Assembly (NCBI GenBank): GCA_963789495.1
Contig: CAWBLP010000028.1
Location: 1 to 64,000, forward strand
Direction: 5' to 3'
DNA length: 64,000 bases
DNA from: CAWBLP01 sp963789495
GTDB taxonomy: Bacteria > Pseudomonadota > Alphaproteobacteria > Acetobacterales > Acetobacteraceae
Positions 52,129 through 60,947 of the stretch are shown piece by piece. The translations under genes were made by a program, and so were the position numbers. The stretch's first letter is position 1, and each line of letters begins with the position of its first letter. The notes under the pieces were generated by a model that ran no database searches, had not been told where the DNA came from, and saw nothing but the letters and a program-made list of their open reading frames with translations.

Positions 52129-53511
52129 ATGAGCCCCGCTGACCTGCCTTTGGCATTGCAGACAGCCTATGCGGACCTGCTGGAGCGCGCCGCGGCGGCT
52201 GCCTTCAACGATGCGTTTTCCCACGGCGGCACCTTCGCGCCGAAGACAATTCGTGGCCGGCGTTACTGGTATTTTCAAAACAACGCCAGCAATGGCCGCA
52301 CGCAGCGTTACGTCGGCCCGGAGACGCCAGAATTGCTCGGCCGTATCGCCCAACACAACCAGGCGCGCGAGGATCAGCGCGACCGGCGAACAATCGTCTC
52401 CATGCTGGTTCGCTCTGCATCCTTGCCGCGACCCATTCCCGCAATCGGCGACGTGGTCGCAGTGCTCGCCAATGCCGGCGTGTTCCGACTCAGAGGCGTG
52501 CTCGTAGGGACAGTCGCGTTCCAAACCTATTCCGCCATGCTGGGCGTGCGGCTTCCGGCCGCGATGATCCAGACCAGTGATATCGATGTGGCGCAGTTCA
52601 CCGAGGTGTCGGCCGCGGTCGGGGACAGCATCCCGCGGATGTTAGACACGCTGCGGCAGGCGGACCCTGCATTCCGGGAGCTGCCGAGTCCGCATGCGCC
52701 TCACGTCGTCTCCTATGAAGCTCCGTCCACCGGCCTGCGTGTCGACTTTCTCACTCCCAACCGCGGCGCGGAATCCGACTTCCCGAAACCCCTCGCTGCG
52801 CTTGGAACCGATGCGCAGCCGCTCCGCTTCCTGGATTTTCTGATCCGCGATCCGGAGCCTGCCGTGCTGCTGCATGGGGCAGGCATTTATCTGTCCGTGC
52901 CAGCGCCGGAGCGGTTTGCCCTCCACAAGCTGATCGTCGCGCGCCGCCGACGGGTTGGTGAGGGAAAGCAAGCCAAAGATCAGCGGCAGGCTCAGTCGTT
53001 GCTCGCGGTGCTGTGCCGTAAACGGTCCCATGAACTTCGTGCTGCCTGGCAGGAAGCCGTCGCCAGGGGGCGGACATGGCGACAACTCCCGGGTGAGGGC
53101 CTTGGCCTGATCGACCGACCTGCCGTCCGGGACGAAGTGCTGAAAGTCGTCGGTGCGACCCGCAGCGTGATTCCCGATTTCGATTTGACCTTCAGCGGGG
53201 GCCCCAGCTTCTATGATGCCACCGACGACCTCGTGGTCTTCTTCGGCAAGGCCGGCGCAGAGACGGTCCGATGCGGTGCCACCCGCGACGCCTTGACCGC
53301 GCTGTCCACGTCCACGCCCCATGATGGGGCGACGCTGCTGGCGGCATTCCGCGACAATCGCGCGCTGATGGAGCGGATGGCGCGCGACCAATATCTCAAC
53401 GGGCCGGTGAGTGAACCAGGAACCGTGGTTATGACGGCAGCCGCTTTGAAGCAGGTCCGGGGATCGGTTACCGCCCGCAGCACCGGCCGGCGGCGCGGGC
53501 CGCGTAAATAG
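52129..53511 (+). CDS. GSU2403-type nucleotidyltransferase-fold protein
   Basis: A 460-residue protein. The N-terminus has RGRRYWYFQNNASNGRTQRY, VGPETPELLGRIAQHNQARE, typical for this family. The nucleotidyltransferase core is GVFRLRGVLVGTVAFQTYSA with metal-binding Asp in IQTSDIDVAQF, then GLRVDFLTPNRGAES, LRFLDFLIRDPEPAVLLHGA and PERFALHKLIVARRRRV. From about residue 330 there is an extra C-terminal domain of unknown type. The core suggests transfer of a nucleotide to a protein or small molecule, as in MNT-type antitoxins, but no target is known. It is alone behind a perfect palindrome, suggesting its own regulation. ATG 52129; an ATG at 52121 opens only a two-codon frame. Confidence 0.72.
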   Translation: MSPADLPLALQTAYADLLERAAAAAFNDAFSHGGTFAPKTIRGRRYWYFQNNASNGRTQRYVGPETPELLGRIAQHNQAREDQRDRRTIVSMLVRSASLPRPIPAIGDVVAVLANAGVFRLRGVLVGTVAFQTYSAMLGVRLPAAMIQTSDIDVAQFTEVSAAVGDSIPRMLDTLRQADPAFRELPSPHAPHVVSYEAPSTGLRVDFLTPNRGAESDFPKPLAALGTDAQPLRFLDFLIRDPEPAVLLHGAGIYLSVPAPERFALHKLIVARRRRVGEGKQAKDQRQAQSLLAVLCRKRSHELRAAWQEAVARGRTWRQLPGEGLGLIDRPAVRDEVLKVVGATRSVIPDFDLTFSGGPSFYDATDDLVVFFGKAGAETVRCGATRDALTALSTSTPHDGATLLAAFRDNRALMERMARDQYLNGPVSEPGTVVMTAAALKQVRGSVTARSTGRRRGPRK

Positions 53512-53560
53512 GACAGAGGTGCTTGCCTAACCCCCGTCCCTCCCCCTAGGGTCGCATCCC

Positions 53561-54532
53561 ATGCTTCGCTTCGCGTTCCGCCGGGCTGTCCTGGCGATCC
53601 TGGTGTGCCTAACGGTTGTCGTGGTCAGCTTCTCACTGACCCGGCTCTCCGGCGACATCGCCGTCTCCATCGCCGGCCCCAATGCCAGCTCCGAAGACAT
53701 CGCCATCATCCGGCAGAACTATGGCTTCGACCGGCCGCTGCCGGTGCAGTTCGCGGATTGGGTCGGCCACGCCGCCGAGGGCGATTTCGGGCGATCCTAC
53801 CTGTACCACGCCTCGGTTGCCGGCCTGATCAAGGAACGCCTGCCGATCACCCTCACCCTCGGCTTCACCGGCCTCGCCATCGCCTTGGCGGTCGGCCTGC
53901 CGCTCGGCATCATCTCGGCCATGCGGGAAGGCACGCTGCTGGATCGCGGCATCGGCCTGCTGGCGCTGTTCGGCCAGGCGATGCCGAGTTTCTGGCTGGG
54001 GCTGATGCTGATCATCTTCCTCGGCCTGAAATTCCAACTGCTGCCGATCTCCGGGGTGGAGACCTGGCAGGGCTACATCATGCCCGGCATCGTGCTGGCC
54101 TTCTCCGCCATCCCCGCGCTGATGCGGCTCACCCGCGCCGGCATGATCGATGCGCTGTCGTCGGACTATATCCGCACCGCGCGCGCCAAGGGGCTCAGCA
54201 CCGCGCGGATCGTGCTGAAGCACGCCCTGCGCAACGCCGCCATGCCGGTGGTCTCGATCGCCGCGGTGCAGCTCGGCTTCATGCTGGGCGGCTCGATCGT
54301 GATCGAGTCCGTGTTCGCCATGCACGGCGTCGGCTACCTGGCGTGGGAGTCGATCAGCAAGAACGACTTCCCGGTCGTGCAGGCGGTGGTGCTGATCCTG
54401 GCAGTGATCTTCATCGGTACTCACACTGCTGGCCGACCTGGCCAACGCCCTGCTCGACCCGCGTCTGCGCGCCGCATGAGCCGCAATCAGGTTCCGCAGG
54501 CCGGACGCTTTCCGTGCGGCGCGGGCCGATGA
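53561..54532 (+). CDS. dppB: dipeptide/oligopeptide ABC transporter permease (DppB-like), 3' frameshift
   Basis: An inner-membrane permease starting MLRFAFRRAVLAILVCLTVV. It has a helix 1 signal-anchor, the periplasmic IAIIRQNYGFDRPLPVQFAD, and the ATPase contact loop DYIRTARAKGLSTARIVLKH. The frame ends abnormally after VQAVVLILAVIFIG. In the next frame the expected end is present (LTLLADLANALLDPRLRAA), stopping at 54479, so one extra base lies near 54420. The corrected protein would be about 305 residues. With DppC it forms the pore. No peptide-binding protein gene is adjacent. Confidence 0.85.
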   Translation: MLRFAFRRAVLAILVCLTVVVVSFSLTRLSGDIAVSIAGPNASSEDIAIIRQNYGFDRPLPVQFADWVGHAAEGDFGRSYLYHASVAGLIKERLPITLTLGFTGLAIALAVGLPLGIISAMREGTLLDRGIGLLALFGQAMPSFWLGLMLIIFLGLKFQLLPISGVETWQGYIMPGIVLAFSAIPALMRLTRAGMIDALSSDYIRTARAKGLSTARIVLKHALRNAAMPVVSIAAVQLGFMLGGSIVIESVFAMHGVGYLAWESISKNDFPVVQAVVLILAVIFIGTHTAGRPGQRPARPASARRMSRNQVPQAGRFPCGAGR

Positions 54533-55389
54533 GCGCTGCCGTTCTGCCCCGCCGCCGGATCCAGGTCCGCCACGTGGCCATGGCGCTCGGCGCGTTCATC
54601 GTCGGCGGCGTGCTGCTGGTGGCGGTGTTTGCGCCGCTGCTGGTGCCGCATGATCCATTCTCCCAGGACCTGATGGCGCGCCTGACACCGCCGCAATGGA
54701 TGGACGGCGGCTCGCCCGTCCACCCATTCGGCACCGACCAGCTCGGCCGCGACTACCTCTCGCGGCTGATCTACGGCGCCCGCATCTCCATGCTGATCGG
54801 CACCATGACCGTCATCGCCTCCGGGCTGATCGGCATCACCCTCGGCGTGCTGGGCGGCTATTTCGGCGGCCGAGTGGACAGCGTGGTGATGTTCCTGATC
54901 ACCTGCCGACTGTCCATCCCGCTGATCCTGGTGGCGCTCACCGTGGTGGCGTTGATCGGCAGCTCGCTCACCGTCGTAGTGCTCACCCTCGGCCTGCTGC
55001 TGTGGGAACGCTTCGCCGTGGTGTCGCGCACCACCACCATGCAGGTGCGCAACCTGGACTACATCGCCGCCGCCCAGGCCGCCGGCGCCTCCCGCGCACA
55101 TATCCTGCTGCGCGAGGTGCTGCCGAACATCGTGATGCATCTGGTCGTGGTGGCGACGCTGGAAATGGCGCTGGCGATCCTGCTGGAAGCCGCGCTGTCC
55201 TTCCTGGGTCTCGGCGTGCCGCCGCCACTGCCGTCCTGGGGGCTGATGATCGCCGAGGGCAAGGACTACATGTTCTTTTCGCCCTGGGTGATCATGATCC
55301 CCGGCGTCGCGCTGTTCATCCTCGTGCTCGGCATCAACCTGCTGGGCGACGGGCTGCGCGACCTGCTTGGTTCGGCACAGCGCACATGA
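54529..55389 (+). CDS. dppC: dipeptide/oligopeptide ABC transporter permease (DppC-like)
   Basis: A 286-residue permease. The N-terminal helix is MALGAFIVGGVLLVAVFAPL, followed by the DppC-typical LVPHDPFSQDLMARLTPPQ and HPFGTDQLGRDYLSRLIYGA. The ATPase contact loop is NLDYIAAAQAAGASRAHILL, then LREVLPNIVMHLVVV and LEAALSFLGLGVPPPLPSWG. The stop overlaps the ATG (55386) of the next gene. Second gene of dppBCDF. Confidence 0.92.
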   Translation: MSAAVLPRRRIQVRHVAMALGAFIVGGVLLVAVFAPLLVPHDPFSQDLMARLTPPQWMDGGSPVHPFGTDQLGRDYLSRLIYGARISMLIGTMTVIASGLIGITLGVLGGYFGGRVDSVVMFLITCRLSIPLILVALTVVALIGSSLTVVVLTLGLLLWERFAVVSRTTTMQVRNLDYIAAAQAAGASRAHILLREVLPNIVMHLVVVATLEMALAILLEAALSFLGLGVPPPLPSWGLMIAEGKDYMFFSPWVIMIPGVALFILVLGINLLGDGLRDLLGSAQRT

Positions 55390-55419
55390 GCCCGGGTACT
55401 CGAAATCGCCAACCTGCAA

Positions 55420-56364
55420 GTGGGCTTCGGCGGCACCGCGGCGGTGCGCGGCGTGTCCCTGGAGGTCAATCGCGGCGAGACCCACTGCCTGGTGGGCGAA
55501 TCCGGCTGCGGCAAGTCGGTCACCGCGCTCGCGGTGATGAACCTGCTGTCGCGCGGCGCCCGTCGCTCCGCCGACGTGCTGCGCTTCCACGACACCGACC
55601 TGCTGCGGCTGAATGAGCGCGGCATGGCGCGGCTGCGCGGCGACAAGCTGGCGATGATCTTCCAGGAGCCGATGACCAGTCTGAATCCGGCCTATACGGT
55701 CGGCTCTCAGATGGCGGAGGTGTTCGAGCGCCATCGCGGCGGCTCGCGCGCCAAGGCGCTGGATCGCGCCGCCTCGCTGCTGGAGCGGGTCGGCATCACC
55801 GCCCCTGGCTTGCGGCTGAAACAGTATCCGCACCAGTTGTCCGGCGGACTGCGCCAGCGGGTGATGATCGCAATGGCGCTGATGTGCGATCCGGAACTGC
55901 TGATTGCCGACGAGCCGACCACCGCACTGGATGTCACCGTGCAGGCGCAGATCCTGCGACTGCTGCAGACCCTGCAACGCGAGCTGGGCCTGGCCCTGCT
56001 GCTGATCACCCACGATCTTGGCATCGTCGCCCGGATGGCACAGCGCGTGTCGGTGATGTACGCGGGCGAGGTGGTGGAGAGCGCCCCGGCCAGGGAGCTG
56101 TTCGCCGCGCCCACCCATCCGTACACCCACGGGCTGCTGGCCTGTATTCCGGTGCCGGGCACGGTGCAGCGCGATCGGCCGCTGGGCAGCATTCCTGGCG
56201 TGGTGCCACGAATTCCGCCCGGCTTCGTCGGCTGTGCCTTCCGCGATCGCTGCGCCCACGCCATGCCGGTCTGCGCCCAGCCGGTGCCCCGGCAGCGCCG
56301 CATCGAGGGCCACGAGTATCTCTGCCGCCTGCCCGCCGACTGGCCGCGCGCGGAGGCCGCGTGA
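55420..56364 (+). CDS. dppD: dipeptide ABC transporter ATP-binding protein (DppD-like), 5' frameshift
   Basis: An ABC ATPase with Walker A HCLVGESGCGKSVTALAVMN, Q-loop LAMIFQEPMTSLNPAYTVGS, signature HQLSGGLRQRVMIAMALMCD, Walker B LLIADEPTTALDVTVQAQIL and the C-terminal oligopeptide domain with cysteines (GCAFRDRCAHAMPVC). The native start is ATG 55386, overlapping the dppC stop; from it the frame reads MSPGTRNRQ, but one base removed near 55397 gives LEIANLQVGFGGTAAVRGVS in register with the rest. As written, only the GTG at 55420 opens the main frame. Confidence 0.87.
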   Translation: MGFGGTAAVRGVSLEVNRGETHCLVGESGCGKSVTALAVMNLLSRGARRSADVLRFHDTDLLRLNERGMARLRGDKLAMIFQEPMTSLNPAYTVGSQMAEVFERHRGGSRAKALDRAASLLERVGITAPGLRLKQYPHQLSGGLRQRVMIAMALMCDPELLIADEPTTALDVTVQAQILRLLQTLQRELGLALLLITHDLGIVARMAQRVSVMYAGEVVESAPARELFAAPTHPYTHGLLACIPVPGTVQRDRPLGSIPGVVPRIPPGFVGCAFRDRCAHAMPVCAQPVPRQRRIEGHEYLCRLPADWPRAEAA

Positions 56365-56462
56365 CCCACCCGACGCCTCGCCGTCGGCACGCCGGCGCGG
56401 ACCGCGTCACCGACCCCGCCGGTCCCCACGGTCCCACCCGCCTCACCCTGGCCCCAATCGTC

Positions 56463-56496
56463 CTGGCCGGGTCAAACCGACTCAACCCGGCCATGG
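56463..56496. repeat. dispersed palindromic repeat, copy 3
   Basis: Imperfect palindrome with ends CTGGCCGGGT and ACCCGGCCATGG, in the 238-base spacer between dppD and dppF, where such operons usually have none. It is of the same type as the copies at 36399, 47837 and 60356. Confidence 0.5.
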
Positions 56497-56602
56497 CGGG
56501 TGGGGTGAGGCGGAGGCCCGGATCAGCCCCGGCTGGGCCGGCCCCTGCCCCGGCCTGGCTGGCTCCTGCCTGCGCCGGGACGGGCCGCATCATGGTCTGC
56601 GC

Positions 56603-57556
56603 ATGACCGCCGCGATCGAACTGCGCAACGTGCGCCGCTTGTTCCGCAGCCGTCCGGCGACCTTTGCCGCGGAACGCGTCGTCCGCGCGGTGGACGGCGT
56701 TTCCTTCACGCTGGACGTCGGCGGCGTGCTGGGCATCGTCGGTGAATCCGGCTGCGGCAAGTCCACCCTGGCGCGGCTGATCCTGGGCCTGATGGCGCCG
56801 AGCGAGGGCGAGGTGCTGGTGGATGGCAGGCGGCTGGATACGATGGACCGGCGAGAGCGGGCCAGGCTGATCCAGCCGGTATTCCAGGACCCGTTCTCCT
56901 CGCTCAATCCGCGCCACCGGGTCGGCGACATCGTCGGCCTGCCGCTGGCGGCGCAGGGCGAGCTGCGGGCCGGCCAGCGCCGCGACCAGGTGATGGAGAT
57001 GCTGCGCCGCGTCGGGCTGTCGCCGGAAATGGCCGATCGCCTGCCGGCCCAGCTCTCCGGTGGCCAGCGCCAGCGCGTCGCCATTGCCCGCGCCCTGGTG
57101 CTGCACCCCCGCATTGTAGTCTGCGACGAGCCAACCAGCGCGCTGGACGTCTCGGTGCAGGCGCAGATCCTGAACCTGCTGGCGGAGCTGCGGCAGGAAT
57201 TCGGCCTGACCTATCTGTTCATCAGCCACAATCTGGCGGTGGTGGAGCATATCGCGACCGAGGTGGCGGTGATGTATCTCGGCCGCTTCGTCGAACAGGC
57301 GCCGGTGGACACGCTGTTCCACAGCCCGCAGCACCCGTACACCAAGGCGCTGCTCGCCTCCGTCCTGACCCCCGAGCCGGAGCTGGGGATTCCCGATGTC
57401 GGGCTGGGCGAGACCTATCCCGATCCCGCCAACATCCCGCCCGGCTGCCGCTTCCATCCGCGCTGCCCGGTGGCGATTCCGCGCTGCCAGACCGACTCGC
57501 CGGAAGGGCTGATGCGCGGCGGCCGTTTGGTGGAGTGCCTGCTGGCCCCGGAATAG
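56603..57556 (+). CDS. dppF: dipeptide ABC transporter ATP-binding protein (DppF-like)
   Basis: A 317-residue ABC ATPase. Walker A is LGIVGESGCGKSTLARLILG, Q-loop IQPVFQDPFSSLNPRHRVGD, signature AQLSGGQRQRVAIARALVLH, Walker B IVVCDEPTSALDVSVQAQIL and switch His YLFISHNLAVVEHIA. The C-terminal oligopeptide domain has PPGCRFHPRCPVAIPRC. It pairs with DppD to drive uptake. Unlike the other genes of the operon it follows a 238-base repeat-containing spacer. Confidence 0.93.
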   Translation: MTAAIELRNVRRLFRSRPATFAAERVVRAVDGVSFTLDVGGVLGIVGESGCGKSTLARLILGLMAPSEGEVLVDGRRLDTMDRRERARLIQPVFQDPFSSLNPRHRVGDIVGLPLAAQGELRAGQRRDQVMEMLRRVGLSPEMADRLPAQLSGGQRQRVAIARALVLHPRIVVCDEPTSALDVSVQAQILNLLAELRQEFGLTYLFISHNLAVVEHIATEVAVMYLGRFVEQAPVDTLFHSPQHPYTKALLASVLTPEPELGIPDVGLGETYPDPANIPPGCRFHPRCPVAIPRCQTDSPEGLMRGGRLVECLLAPE

Positions 57557-57658
57557 GCTATCATCGCAGACGGGGCACGGCCTCCAGGCATCGGTTCCGG
57601 CACAACTCACCTTCACCCGGCCGACGCGCCCCGACCTCCAGACAGCCGGTACCGCACG

Positions 57659-59158
57659 ATGTCCGACGCGCCGACCACGACCCAGGCCGAGACCATCGCC
57701 CTGCTGCGCCGCCTGTCGGGTACGACGCCGATCCAGACCCATATCTCACTCGTCTTCGTCGGCAGCGACACGGTGTGGAAGCTGAAGAAGGCGGTGCGTC
57801 TCGCGTTCCTCGACTTTACCTCGCTGGCGGCGCGCCATCGCTTCATCCGGCGGGAGCTGGAATTGAACCAGCCCGCAGCGCCCGGCCTGTATCGCGACGT
57901 CGTGCCGGTGGTGCGCCAAGCCGACGGCACGCTGACGCTGGGTGAGGCCGATGACGCACGGCCGGTCGAAGATTGGGTGTTGCGCATGGCGCCACTGCCC
58001 GCGGATGCCTTCCTCGATGCGATTGCCGCGGATGACAAGCTGACCCCGGCGCTGCTGGATGAGCTCGCGGACAGCGTTGCGGCGTACCACCTCGCCTTGC
58101 CGCCACTGCCTGACGCCCGCCCTCCGATGCGGGACATCGCCGCCGGCAACGTGCCCTCCGCGCGTGATGCGGGACTATCGGACGGGCCCGTTCTGGCCTG
58201 GCAGGCACAGGAACTGGCTGCACTCGATGCGCTGGCGCCCTGGCTCGACGCGCGTGCCCGCACCGGGTTCGTGCGACGCGCGCATGGCGACCTCCATCTC
58301 GGCAATCTGTGCCTGTGGCAGGGTCGGCCGGTGCCATTCGACGCGCTGGAGTTCGACGAGACGCTGGCGACCATCGACCTGGCCTACGACCTCGCCTTCC
58401 TGCTGATGGACCTGGATCAGCGCGTGTCGCGCGCCGCCGCCAACAGGGTGATGAACCGCTACGTGGCACGCACCGGCGATGCGGAGCTGGTGCGTGGCCT
58501 GCCGGCCTTCCTGTCGCTGCGCGCGATGGTGCGGGCGCATGTCGAGGCGCGCAGCGGGCACGCCGACGCCTCCGCGCGCTATCTGGCAGCCGCCCTGGCC
58601 TATCTTCGTCCGGCACCCGCCTGCGTGGTCGCGGTCGGCGGGCTACCGGGCAGCGGCAAATCCACGCTGGCGCGGGCACTGGCCACCACGCTCGGACGCG
58701 CGCCGGGCGCGCTGGTGCTGCGCAGCGATGAGATTCGCAAACGCCAGAACGGCACCGAGCCGGAGCAGCGCCTGCCCGAGTCGGCCTATACCGACGCCGC
58801 CAGCCAGGCGGTGTTCGAGACCCTGGCCGACGATGCGCGGCGTGCCGCTGCCGGCGGGCATGGTGTGGTGGCGGACGCGACGTTCATGGACCCGGCGCAT
58901 CGTCACGCCGTCGAGCACGCCGCCCGGTCCGCCGGCGTGCCGTTTCTCGGCCTGTGGCTGCAGGCGCCGATGACGGAGCTGGAACGCCGTGTGGGGTTGC
59001 GCCGCGGCGATGTCTCGGATGCCACCCTGTCCGTGCTGCGCCGTGCCGCGCAGCATGATCCGGGCGCCGGAGCGTGGTGCCCGATCGATGCCATCGACGC
59101 CGCAACGGCGTTGGACTTGGCACGGACGGCTCTGCATGCCCATATCCCGGCGTGCTAG
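57659..59158 (+). CDS. fused aminoglycoside-phosphotransferase-like / P-loop kinase protein
   Basis: A 499-residue protein of two enzyme-like domains. Residues 15-310 form an APH-like kinase with FVGSDTVWKLKKAVRLAFLD (ATP-site Lys), the catalytic loop FVRRAHGDLHLGNLCLW and the metal-binding Asp in VPFDALEFDETLATIDLAYD. Residues 325-495 form an AAA/P-loop kinase with VVAVGGLPGSGKSTLARALA and a lid region with GVVADATFMDPAHRHAVEHA. This fusion is widespread in proteobacteria and of unknown substrate; antibiotic resistance is not implied. It lies between the dpp operon and a universal stress protein gene. Confidence 0.87.
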   Translation: MSDAPTTTQAETIALLRRLSGTTPIQTHISLVFVGSDTVWKLKKAVRLAFLDFTSLAARHRFIRRELELNQPAAPGLYRDVVPVVRQADGTLTLGEADDARPVEDWVLRMAPLPADAFLDAIAADDKLTPALLDELADSVAAYHLALPPLPDARPPMRDIAAGNVPSARDAGLSDGPVLAWQAQELAALDALAPWLDARARTGFVRRAHGDLHLGNLCLWQGRPVPFDALEFDETLATIDLAYDLAFLLMDLDQRVSRAAANRVMNRYVARTGDAELVRGLPAFLSLRAMVRAHVEARSGHADASARYLAAALAYLRPAPACVVAVGGLPGSGKSTLARALATTLGRAPGALVLRSDEIRKRQNGTEPEQRLPESAYTDAASQAVFETLADDARRAAAGGHGVVADATFMDPAHRHAVEHAARSAGVPFLGLWLQAPMTELERRVGLRRGDVSDATLSVLRRAAQHDPGAGAWCPIDAIDAATALDLARTALHAHIPAC

Positions 59159-59208
59159 AAATGCAGACCTGACCTGCGCATGGGGGGCGTCGCCCCAAGG
59201 AGTGACCC

Positions 59209-60077
59209 ATGGCGATCCGCAAGATCCTGCTGCCGCTGACCGGAACTGCGGCCGGCGAGGCCGCGCTCGGTCACTGCCCTGACCATTGCCCGACTCTGGA
59301 ACGCGCACGTCACCTGCCTGCATGTGCGGGTGGACAGCCGCGACGTGGCGCCGCTCGCCGGCGAGGGCCTGTCGGGGGCGATGATCGAGGAGATGATGTC
59401 GGCCACCGAAAAGGAGAGCAGCGAGCGCGCCCACGCGGTGCGATCGATGTTCGAGCGGTTCGTGGCTCAGCATGACGTCACGGTCGGCGAGGCGCGGCCG
59501 GGTGCCGACCACGCCACCGCCAGCTTCGCCGCGGTGACCGGACGGGAGGAAGACCTGGTCGCCCAGCAGGCGCGGCTCGCCGACCTGACGGTGGTGCCGC
59601 ATCCCGATTCCGGCGAGGACGTATCCTCGTCCGACGCGCTGCACGCCGTGTTGTTCGAATTCGGGACGGCCGGTGCTGATCTCGCCGCAGGTGGCGCCGA
59701 CCACGATCGGCACACGGGTCTGCCTGGCGTGGAACGGCACGGCGGAATCGGCGTCCTCGGTGCTGGCCGCCCTGCCCTGGATGCAGCGCGCCGAGGGGGT
59801 GCGGATCCTGTCCGCCGATGGCTACCAGCGCCGCGGCCCGGCCGCACCCGACCTGATCGCCTATCTGGGGCTGCATGGCGTGCATGCGGATCTGTCGATG
59901 TTCCAGTCGGTCGGCGGCTCGGTGGGCGCCGGCCTGCTCGCCGCCGCGGCCGAATTCGACTGCGACCTGCTGTCGATGGGTGCCTACTCGCATTCGCGCC
60001 TGCGCCAGCTGATCCTGGGCGGCGTGACGCGCCACGTGCTGGAGCGCGCCACCCTGCCGGTGATGATGAACCGCTGA
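59209..60077 (+). pseudogene. universal stress protein with two Usp domains, frameshifted
   Basis: ATG 59209 starts MAIRKILLPLTGTAAGEAAL, the first Usp strand. The second frame gives LTIARLWNAHVTCLHVRVDS to HAVLFEFG, and a third gives RPVLISPQVAPTTIGTRVCL to the end at 60077, with the second Usp domain's RVCLAWNGTAESASSVLAAL and the ATP-site-like LLSMGAYSHSRLRQLILGGV, followed by LERATLPVMMN. One extra base near 59272 and another near 59668 separate the frames. Corrected length is about 288 residues, normal for tandem Usp proteins. A ribosome site AAGGAG precedes the start. Confidence 0.75.
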
Positions 60078-60947
60078 CCGAGGCGCGGTCTGGCCGGCGG
60101 GAGAGGCGCCGGCCTCGGTGGTCCCGGGGCACGGCAGCGGCCCACAAGCGCGGCAGGGTCGGCGGTGGACAGCTTCGAACGCGGAGAATCAGCCGAGACC
60201 TTATGCCGAACCAAAGTCCGTCATGCCGACGAAGGTCGGCAACGACTTTTCCGTACCCGCTCCAGCAATCCGTGGATGTCTGGCCTGCGTCCCATGCGCG
60301 GTAAGTTGGCGGGCGGCCGCGCGCGCCTTGTGTCATGGCCGGTTCGTCTCGTTTCATGGCTGGGCCTGACCTGGCCTGACCCGGCCATCTCCACGGGAAC
60401 GATCGGGTCGCGCTGGATGCTCTTTCTTGCGTAGATGGCCGTGTCAGGCCCGTCCATGACGGGAAGTGTGCCGCTGGCGCGCCGCGCTTTGCTCGACCAA
60501 CGCGCATTGGGCGCCGCCCGTCACGAAGCGTACCGCACAGGCGGGGTGTCAGCAGCGCGGGTTGGCACTATCGGGCCACAGCCCGGACCTGCGGACGGTC
60601 GCCCTGCTGTGGGAACGAGCGCGCTCCGTAGTCCTCGGCTACCTCTCCGTGTTAAATGCTTTGCTTGCTGGCTGTCGGAGGCCCCGTTGGCTCGGGGATT
60701 GAACCGAGCCGCCGGAACCAGCCATGCCATGGAGGCCGAACGGGTAAATGGCGTATCCGATGCGACAGTGGCAGAGTCGGCGGGCCGATATCGACCCCCG
60801 CCGCAACCCGCTGGCTGAGCACCATCATAACGTATAGTTGACAAATGGCGCCGTGTACCAAAACCAATTCGTTTGGACCTGACTGCCTGTGCCCCTACAG
60901 GATGAACGATCTGACCGCCACAGCGCCCTGAATTCCCGAGGAAATCT
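60078..60947. other. 870-base gene-free stretch with two palindromic repeats
   Basis: No frame on either strand has family resemblance. Two related palindromes are present: ATGGCTGGGCCTGACC facing GGCCTGACCCGGCCAT at 60356-60388, and a shorter one at 60434-60460 (ATGGCC to the reverse GTCCATGAC). A TTGACA at 60838-60843 lies about 100 bases before the Ser/Thr kinase start but has no convincing -10 at the right spacing. The rest is unexplained. Confidence 0.5.
60356..60460. repeat. dispersed palindromic repeats, copies 4 and 5
   Basis: Copy 4 (60356-60388) is a near-perfect palindrome. Copy 5 (60434-60460) is shorter. Both contain the GGCC-TGTCAGGCC/GACCCGGCCAT type core seen at 36399, 47837 and 56463. 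Confidence 0.5.

Noticed and set aside
54487..56313. 608-codon minus-strand frame opposite dppC and dppD
   Set aside because: His/Gln/Arg-rich antisense of conserved transporter genes.
60690..60715. tRNA-like GGGGATTGAACCG string
   Set aside because: The T-arm-like string has no matching acceptor or anticodon arm around it.
60838..60843. TTGACA box upstream of the Ser/Thr kinase
   Set aside because: No -10-like hexamer lies 16-18 bases downstream, so I do not call a promoter.
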